64,000 nt of DNA from Chrysomallon squamiferum (taxonomy: Eukaryota > Mollusca > Gastropoda > Neomphalida > Peltospiridae), in contig CM022672.1 in assembly GCA_012295275.1 (NCBI GenBank), positions 16,701,166 to 16,765,165 on the forward strand, given 5' to 3'. Shown here one piece after another: positions 56,439-64,000 of this stretch (within the stretch, counting starts at the first letter, position 1; each line of letters opens with the position of its first letter). Both the position numbers and the translations under genes were made by a program. Below the pieces are notes generated by a model. The model had not been told where the DNA came from. It made no database searches and saw only the letters and a list, made by a program, of their open reading frames with translations.

Positions 56439-59400
56439 TGTATAACAGAGGTAAGAGTATTGTACAAACGGAGTACGATTATGAGCGCCTCAATACAAGC
56501 ATCTTCAGTATACCCTATCTAACCACGAAGAAGGCATTTTGCCAATATTATTATGAGAGAGAAGGAAACGCCTATTGTGAGCGAACTAACCAATTATTTT
56601 TTCCATCCGGATACATCAACATATATTTAAATACATCAGAATAAGTTAGTTTGCATTAATCAAGAATAAAGCATCAGGGTATGTAGACATTTTTGTTTAT
56701 AGCTCTCTCAAATTATTTATTTCATTACTTACATTTACTCATTAAAATATGTTTTTCTTATTGACGATGTTGAACTAAAAGTAAATGAGGGATTTACATC
56801 TGTTCTTGTTCTTTTCAGTTATTACTTTGATCAGTTTTATTGTCAGTATTAATTGTATTATATACAAACATACGAAACTGAAACATTATAAACTTAGTTT
56901 TTCTCTAGATGTTGTAGTACTTAATACTTTACTGTAATGTTTTAAATTACTTCATAGTAATGAAAATGTTTTTAATATCGTAAGAAATATGGATAAAACA
57001 GTAAATAATATTTGAAAACTATGATTTTTGTTTAATTTATAAAACGTCTGAACTGATTTGTAGCCTGATTGAATAAGTTATTAAATACACGTCTTACAAT
57101 TATTATCTTCCGAGTTCCGGCAGGAATTAAACATTTTTATTATTCCCCGAGATTACACGTTAAAGTTCAGTTAATTTAATATTTTTTTTTATATCTTTAT
57201 ATACTTAAAACAATAAAAAAAAAAAATAATAATTATATTAAAATTAACATAAATTAAACAAATAAACTAATAATTATAACAACAGTAATAAATAAATAAA
57301 TAACGTTAATTTGTTATTTGATTATCTACTAATCTATTCGGAAAGTCATGTATTAAAACTTTCATATATATAAACACCTCCCCAAATACATTCCACCTTT
57401 CCCCGGTTTCTGATTACTTTATATTGTTCAACATTTGTTTTTAGATTACAATTACTATGTACAGTAAGTTGGCCATGTCCTGGAGAATAAATAGTTATGA
57501 TGTGGTTATCCAGGTCAAACGATGTATCATAAAATATAAAACAAATATCAGTGTAAAACAGGAAGTAAGTAAATAAATAAATATATAAACATATCTGTAT
57601 AAATAAATAAATAATTAATCAATTAATTAAATTAATAATTAATGCGTGAAGAATTCTGCGTAAAACCGACATTTTTATTTTTAAATTTGTTTTAATTAAT
57701 TGTAATTATTCATTTTGCTGTAACATATATGCGCATGACTATGTTGCGTATCTTTGACCCCCCTCCACTTGGTCATAATTAAAATTAATTTTTTTCAGTG
57801 TATCTTCCCATTCTATCCTGCCGGATACATCGACTTTTTCATCCCCCTCCCCATCCAAGACGGAAAAATTGCGCAATCCCATTGGTTTCTGTAAATAAAC
57901 ATATTTCTTTCTACTTACTTTCCACGATTAACACATGCATTGGTTAAAAAAATACAATGGTAACGCCACAGGTGATAAATATAAAATTTTAAAATAAAAC
58001 AGCCGAAGTGCATGGTAGCTAAAATAAAGGGATTTATACCTGGTTATGCCTGAGTAAGGTATCTGCCCTTTTGTTTGAAAAATGTTTTGAGAAAAGAAAT
58101 ATAAGAACATACAATGATAATTATGTAAGGGTGTAAGGTGAGTGAGAAGTTGTTTAAAAATAAAATCAAAATATTAAATTAATGTCTGGTACATGTATAT
58201 TATAAAAATCGGTTTGCTATGAAAAGAGTTTTAATAACATTTATCTATAGCATTAACTTTAAAAGCAATATGACAAGAAAATTACTGAGAAAAAATATTA
58301 TAATAATTAAATGTATTAATGCAGAAAGGATTTGTTGTTTATTTAAATTGCAATATTGTTTTGTATGTGTCTATAATGCTGAAGTAACTGGTTCGTTGTT
58401 ATTATTATTAGAATGTATCTGTTACAAGTTACGATAATTTTTATTGTCAGAAGGTTTGTTTTAAAATTACTCTCACAAAATATTACAGATCACATTCATT
58501 TTTACTGGCTCATTTTGACTCTTTTTATTAGCCATTGAAACAAATTCGAGGGATCGTTAACCTTTTTGTTTGTGTACAAATTATGTTTTAATTGTTGAAT
58601 AAAGGTGGTAATTCAATATGAATTTAGAATTATTTCAGTCCAGGAAGAAAAACCAAGCTATCCCGTTGTGTGAATGAAAATAATGCGCCTCAAATAAAAC
58701 TGTTCAAGCCTGTTCTTGTTAACATATTATCTGATCTCTTCGCTTGAGATAGAAATCAGAGTTTATTCAATGGGTACAAGGAAGTAATAGCAGGTTGTAG
58801 TATCTAATTCCAAACAAATAATATCAAATCTATAAAAATATTTTATCAACTTTAAAATGTACCTGCGATGATGCAAATAAAATATATAGATCTTTCTATT
58901 CTTTTTCTTCTTCTTCTTCTTCTTCTTCTTCTTCTTCTTCTTTATGCTTTCAAGCGGGTACTTTTTTTTATCTTGGGTGTAAATCTTTTCCAATTATAAA
59001 ACGGAACGATTATCAGCATGAGGCATATAGCCGGGCTTGGCATGTGGCAAGATACTGATATTTCGACTTCTAGACATTAATGAGTTCTTTATTTGATAGT
59101 TTAATAAAAATGGGGAGGTCATTCAGTATGTTGCCTCCCCATTCTCCTCTTAGTCATATTACATATTCTTTTGCCAATCGAGGAAGAAAAAATTAAGCTT
59201 TTCTCATTGGTTTCTCCTATCTGTTTGTTCAATACATGAATGAAAAATTACTGTTTTCTCATTGGCTTATTTAAATCAAATGATCACATGATTTCTTTGT
59301 ACTTAATTTCGAAGCATACTGTAATTATAATAAACAGCCTGATAATCTGCCAAAGAATAACACTATACCTCAGTTAATACTGTTCAGGCATGCTTTTGTA

Positions 59401-59704
59401 AACACGTTATTTGAAAGCTATGCTAAAGAGCAAACAACAATTTTACATATCAGGTTTCATATTTACTGCCCGCTTGAACGAATATTTTTAAATACATATT
59501 AATATTAATATTACCAACTTTAAAATGCACTTATGATCGTACAAATTATATATATATATATTCTCTACCTTTGCGAGCGTGTTATTTAAACTGGCGATAA
59601 ATATTCTCTGTTATTGTGACTTCATTTTCCCCTTTTACTTTAACCAGTAAAAGTGTGTAAACTAAAAATCAAACAGACAATAGAAACATTTTAGAATAGT
59701 ATAT

Positions 59705-59943
59705 ACAGTGATACCTTGATTTACGAGTTTAATACGTTCAGTGACCCAGCTCGTATCTCAATATGTTCGTATATCAAATCAATTTTTCCAACTGAAATTA
59801 ATTAAAATACGATTAATCCGTTCCAAATAGCGGTGGCTTATCTGAAGCTCGCTCGTAACTCGGATTTTGGCTCGAAATGCAAAGCATAAAATCGACCGGG
59901 AACTACTCGTAACTCGAAACACTCGTAAGTCGAGGTACCACAG
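59705..59943. mobile_element. Tigger-derived MITE (~238 bp)
   Basis: TA-flanked element from CAGTGATACCTTGATTTACG to CGAGGTACCACAG, ends complementary for tens of bases; same family as 13400-14145. Absent from the matching site in copy 1 (about 4430-4470). Confidence 0.85.
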
Positions 59944-60954
59944 TATGTATATATATATATATATATATACTGTTTTGACTTATTTTTTTGATTTGTACGC
60001 TTGATTCATTATCTATTTGAGGTCCTGCCTGAATAAAAACTGCATTATTGGAAAATTTGAAGACTTGTGTTTGTTTTTAATCTCAATCAGAAGTGCCTTG
60101 AGGTAGCGCCCGTCTCACTATATTTCTCCGAATGTGTTTTGCGAACATTATTCATATACTGCTTTTATTGGTCAAGGTGCTAGCACTTCCAACTTGCTTC
60201 ATATAAATAGCCTCTACAAAACATCTAAATTTAATTTACCTGCCCAGTATAAAAAGCTTCGCCATATGAATTCTTGAAGAAAATCTTTGGTATAATCTCT
60301 TAACTAATTTCGGACAACAGAACCCTTTCGAAAACTATAATCAGAAATGGAATTATTTCTTCTATTAAAGAATAGTAGAACTGAAGCTTAAAGCTACTAT
60401 ACTACCACCCACCCTAGACGTCACTAGATCATGTTCTCTGCCGAACGGCCCGTTAATTCATGACCACTGAAGCGGGTTCAAGCCAATTCTCAGCAATCAG
60501 AACCTCCTGACTTTTGTTTGAATTTTCTGGTTTATTGGCAAAATGATATAATATCCGAGCCCGTAACATATACATTGTTTGACTGTATCTCAATCTTAAA
60601 CTTGGTTAACAAATAATCAAAGTTATTTAGGCACATTTCTTCTCGGCATAATGTTAGTTAGAGACGACTGGAAGCCTTCAGCTCAAAATCCGTGAATGTT
60701 TTGAGCAGTTTAGTTTAGTTTGAAAGTGGTTCAAAACATACTACATACATATTCACTTATTCAGTCTTCTCTTTGGTTTGAAATTTGATTAATAATATCC
60801 ACATCCAACCACACCCAACCATATCCAAACAGGTTTTAAGGATTTTTTTATTCAAAAGTCACTTCCTAATTCTTATCCAACTGAAATTCAGCTTCTGCTC
60901 CACTTATATTCACATCACCAAAAACGTAATTTTTGTAAGTACTATTACAATGCA

Positions 60955-61050
60955 ATAATCTTCCAGTTTTGTGTGTGTTCTCTCATTGTAATGTGCTTTG
61001 AGCACTCCTCTCGGGGAAAAAAAGGGTACTCAACAAGTCATTTTTATTCT
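60955..61050 (+). mobile_element. SINE-like 3' tail
   Basis: ATGTGCTTTGAGCACTCCTC, CGGGG, then ACTCAACAAGTCATTTTTAT ending in T/A-rich repeats: the 'GCTTTGAG..CT.TACAA.T..ATT' style tail common to many SINE/LINE families. No promoter boxes located. Only in the 56-62 kb copy. Confidence 0.5.
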
Positions 61051-61765
61051 TATTCCCTTTACAACCACTAACACTGCAACTCAATGCTGAAGAAAACTGC
61101 AACTTGTCAAAAGAAAAAAAGAAATCCGCTAAAGATTAACATTTCAGATTTTCTAATTTATCCTTTCCAAATGTATTCCATAATATAAATCGTTTCACTT
61201 TGATTATTTAGGTATAAAAACTATATTTATAATAAAGTAGAAGTGAAGTTATGAATTTTCCAAGATTTTAATTATTTTATCTAATGCAAATAAATGATTT
61301 CACATGTCTTTGGCTTCACATATCAGTGTAAATATACTTTGCACAGTTATAAAAAGAAAAAATTAGACTGAATACATAGTATGACATATTATGAAACAAG
61401 CTTCGTCAGGGATAATCTCACCCTTAAAAATCGATCTTTTTTCAAAATGGTAATTACATGCAAAGGGCCACGATAAATTAAATTTTAGAAAATTAAACGG
61501 AATTCAGGATAAAAAGATCTACATTTATAGTTACGAGTCAAGCTTTAGTTCCAAAACAGAAAATCGCTTTTGAGGACCTAATATATATAAAATAACATTA
61601 TTTTTCTTTATTTATTTATTTATTTATTATCATTTTTTTATTTTCAGACATCACTTCTTCGGCGAAATGCAGTTACCCTCCCTAACTCGTTATTTATTAA
61701 TTTATTTTGTTACTGGCAAAGGTTCGTAGATTCATTCAGTTTTATTTTAAAACCTTTATTTTCAG

Positions 61766-61858
61766 ATGTATTGGTTAACGATTCTTGGTTTTGCTTACAT
61801 ACTGACGGTACGGCTCTGTTCAAGTGATGATGTTTTTTCCATTATCAAATACTCACCT
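61766..61858 (+). CDS. Gene C exon 1
   Basis: Begins MYWLTILGFAYILTV; only silent differences from gene A exon 1. Preceded by TTTTCAG directly before ATG. Confidence 0.72.
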
Positions 61859-62889
61859 GTAAGTAGTTCTATAGAAAGAGATTTGAATTTTTCTTCTTTT
61901 TACTTTATTCTTCTCTTTGTTAAAGTTTCAGCTTGAGGTATTACTAGTCACAGGATCGACCCTTTTTAGGCTATTTTCCGTTAATATCTGTGACACACAA
62001 CTGCTTTATTTAACATCTGTGGTATGTGCTTACTCCTATATTCGTATAAAATAACTCTTGCTCCTGGTGGAAAAACAGTGGCCTCTCCATTTGCGTTTTT
62101 CTTTTCTTTCATTATCTGTTTGTGCTTACTCCTATATTCGTATAAAATAACTCTTGCTGCTGGTGGAAAAACAGTAGCCTCTCCATTTGCGTTTTTCTTT
62201 TCTTTCATTATCTGTTTGTGCTTACTCCTATATTCGTATAAAATAACTCTTGCTGCTGGTGGAAAAACAGTAGCCTCTCCATTTGCGTTTTTCTTTTCTT
62301 TCATTATCTGCATGAACCTTTATGATATGTGTAAAATATTTCTTCCTTCCCTCTTTTTATGATTATCTCATTTTATTTTTGAAAAACTCGTTCCACGCAT
62401 TTTTAAATTAATTTGTAAATCATGTAGTATTTTAAAACAAATACCTTTTATATATATATATATATATATCCATTCAATATAGATAGATAGATAGACAGAT
62501 AGATAGATAGATAGATAGATATACACACATACATAATAAAAATGCAATTAGGGAATTATTTATTACATTTGAAATCTGCTGATATAATTATTAATTCTTT
62601 AATAATTTTACTAAATCTTTTTAACTTGAAATTTATCGAGTTTATTATCATTACATTCTTCTTCAAAATGGTGCTAAAAGGTGGAAAAGAACTGCGCCGC
62701 TCTTGTTGGGACTATACATTGTAAGACGCCTACAAACTCAGAAAAACTGGTAGTTCGAAATTCAAGAGAATCAGTGGCTCCTAATACAGAGTGTGTTACT
62801 GTAGATGGCTGTTTTCTGTGCAAAGAAGGATCTTGGGTGACATCTTCTTGTCAAGGTATATTTGTGTTATACAAAAACCAGTAGAGAAT

Positions 62890-62922
<33 letters not shown>

Positions 62923-63082
62923 AGAAAATAAGGCAAAACTAAATATTATAGAAGATGTTACTTAATCTTTTTGAATTATGTATTTTCTCTCTCTCTCTGC
63001 CAATAATTGTTATTCTTTTGCCCAACATACAGCAGCAGTGGTAGAAACAAAAGCAGAGACATAGAGTTGGGACACACGCACT

Positions 63083-63135
<53 letters not shown>

Positions 63136-63948
63136 TTTAATATTAAGCTCTTCTTTCAGACTGATTGTCATTATATTGCTGTTATTATTATTATTTATTT
63201 ATTTATTTATTTAGAGAATATGCACCACCGTGAAAAACGTTTCCCTGGATGGATTATACCTGTCGTGGTTTTTATTGTTTGCGTTATAATTTGCAGAAGT
63301 AAGAAATATTAGAGAGGTTTTTTCTTGTTTGTTTTTTGGGTATTTTTTTTTTTTTTTTTTCATTTAATGAGTAATGAAAGGATATCATAAAATTATAAAG
63401 TAATTTTCATTTATTCAGTTTAAATAATAATAATTGATGATGATGATAATGTATCTATTCAAACTTATTTTTATTTAAGGCTTACCTCAACATTATTCAT
63501 TATTGCTATTAAAACTTCAGCAGAGGCTTCAATTTAGAAAGTAATGTCTATTTTTAGAACAGAAATTAACATGCTTTACAAACAGTTCGTATAATTATGC
63601 ATTTAATATGTAATTCGTCTCATTTAAAAATTAATTTCTGTATCCGTTTTAGATTAGAAATTAGAACGTTTTATACATAATAATCCTATAAACATTTTCA
63701 AATTATCTTTACGTTAAGTTTAATATAGAATACAAACTCATTACATTTTACAAATAATAATACATAAAATTTACAAATCACTGTTTTATCATAAATAACT
63801 TTTCCGTAGAGGAACCAGAATACGATCCACCACGTTTTACAAAATGTGAGTCTCCAGGGGCTTTATTCTACGCACCCAAGGGTGAAAGTGCGGCTGTTGT
63901 AAAGTGGCAAGAACCAAAGTATGAAGCTGGCTCTGAGAGAATTTCTTC
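61766..63948 (+). CDS. Gene C (partial): recent copy of gene A, first four coding exons
   Basis: Exons 61766-61858, 62681-62855, 63215-63298 and 63810-63948, same phases as gene A (0, 1, 1, 2 out). Exon 1 is protein-identical and exon 2 differs by one residue. Exon 3 reads MHHREKRFPGWIIPVVV and further hydrophobic residues. Exon 4 keeps a 35-residue identical HYR core but differs at both ends. The window stops inside intron 4. Probably a full-length neighbour gene. Confidence 0.85.
62025..62312 (+). repeat. Three 96-bp tandem repeats in gene C intron 1
   Basis: Units start at 62025, 62121 and 62217 (TGTGCTTACTCCTATATTCG). Gene A has one unit at the matching place (6375-6470). 96 bp is a multiple of three, so both strands stay open, but nothing suggests coding. 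Confidence 0.92.
62681..62855 (+). CDS. Gene C exon 2: Sushi-like segment
   Basis: VEKNCAALVGTIHCKTPTN onward; one substitution (Q to R in LVVRN) relative to gene A. Confidence 0.72.
63215..63298 (+). CDS. Gene C exon 3: basic run plus hydrophobic segment
   Basis: E-N then MHHREKRFPGWIIPVVVFIV, two codons shorter than gene A exon 3 (lacks the TSGE end). Still phase 1-1. Confidence 0.68.
63810..63948 (+). CDS. Gene C exon 4: first half of HYR domain 1
   Basis: PPRFTKCESPGALFYAPKG core identical to gene A; the C-terminal end reads YEAGSERIS where gene A has YKAGTDQNP. Confidence 0.85.
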
Positions 63949-64000
63949 GTAAGAAATATTTGAAATAAAAATTCTAATATAATGTAATGAAAAGTATAAA

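Larger units (their letters stand above)
56439..61765. promoter_or_regulatory. Divergent intergenic region, direct copy 2
   Basis: Counterpart of 784-6116 between gene B exon 1 and gene C exon 1. Extra material relative to copy 1: a Tigger-type MITE (59705-59943), a SINE-like tail near 60.95-61.05 kb and a ~150 bp stretch near 61.40-61.55 kb that is shared with the inverted copy. Confidence 0.6.

Noticed and set aside
62024-62362. 112-codon repeat protein in gene C intron 1
   Set aside because: A 96-bp non-coding triplication keeps frame by length alone; the single unit in gene A is not part of any supported exon.
1-64000. tRNA or rRNA genes
   Set aside because: No cloverleaf-like or conserved rRNA segments were noticed on either strand, though a covariance search was not possible.

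Overview
Eukaryotic, AT-rich, intron-rich animal DNA packed with microsatellites and DNA-transposon remnants. Spliced genes with GT-AG introns, multidomain extracellular modules (Sushi, HYR, ephrin-receptor-like, LamG/pentraxin-like, EGF, TSP1), a K2P channel exon and Tigger/pogo relics all point to a metazoan. A lophotrochozoan, perhaps a mollusc, is my best guess, but nothing in the window proves the phylum.

Layout. (1) 1-6116: first coding exon of a minus-strand gene B' (721-783, rest lies left of the window), then a ~5.3 kb divergent intergenic region. (2) 6117-25248, plus strand: gene A, 27 coding exons that join without a frame break into a 1534-residue type I membrane protein. (3) 25.3-32.2 kb: a broken Tigger-type transposon, microsatellites, and one large exon of a two-pore-domain potassium channel (29706-30454, plus) whose upstream exon I cannot find. 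(4) 56438-32683, minus strand: gene B, 25 coding exons, 1457 residues, the same module order and nearly the same intron phases as gene A, so an older paralogue transcribed towards it. Its 10.9 kb first intron holds an unclassified repeat family and an inverted copy of the divergent intergenic region. (5) 56439-61765: second direct copy of the divergent intergenic region. (6) 61766-63948, plus strand: first four coding exons of gene C, a recent copy of gene A running off the right edge.

The main structural result is that the window holds one whole unit (intergenic region, gene A, K2P exon, gene B) of a tandem duplication with a period near 55.65 kb, plus 8.3 kb of the next unit. Exon 1 of B' lies 55655 bp from exon 1 of B, and exon 1 of A 55649 bp from exon 1 of C. 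A third, inverted copy of the intergenic region (about 50.17-54.28 kb) forms a large imperfect palindrome with the 57.1-61.6 kb copy.

The main protein result is a family of large single-pass receptors-in-appearance: Sushi, HYR, Sushi x2, HYR, Sushi x2, a furin-cleavable module, two ephrin-receptor-like repeats, a LamG/pentraxin-like region, two EGFs, TSP1, Sushi-like, a second furin-cleavable module, a third ephrin-receptor-like repeat, a transmembrane helix and a 60-70 residue tail. The extracellular part resembles SVEP1-type proteins, but these have a membrane anchor and a repeated furin module. Recognition, adhesion or immune roles are inference only.
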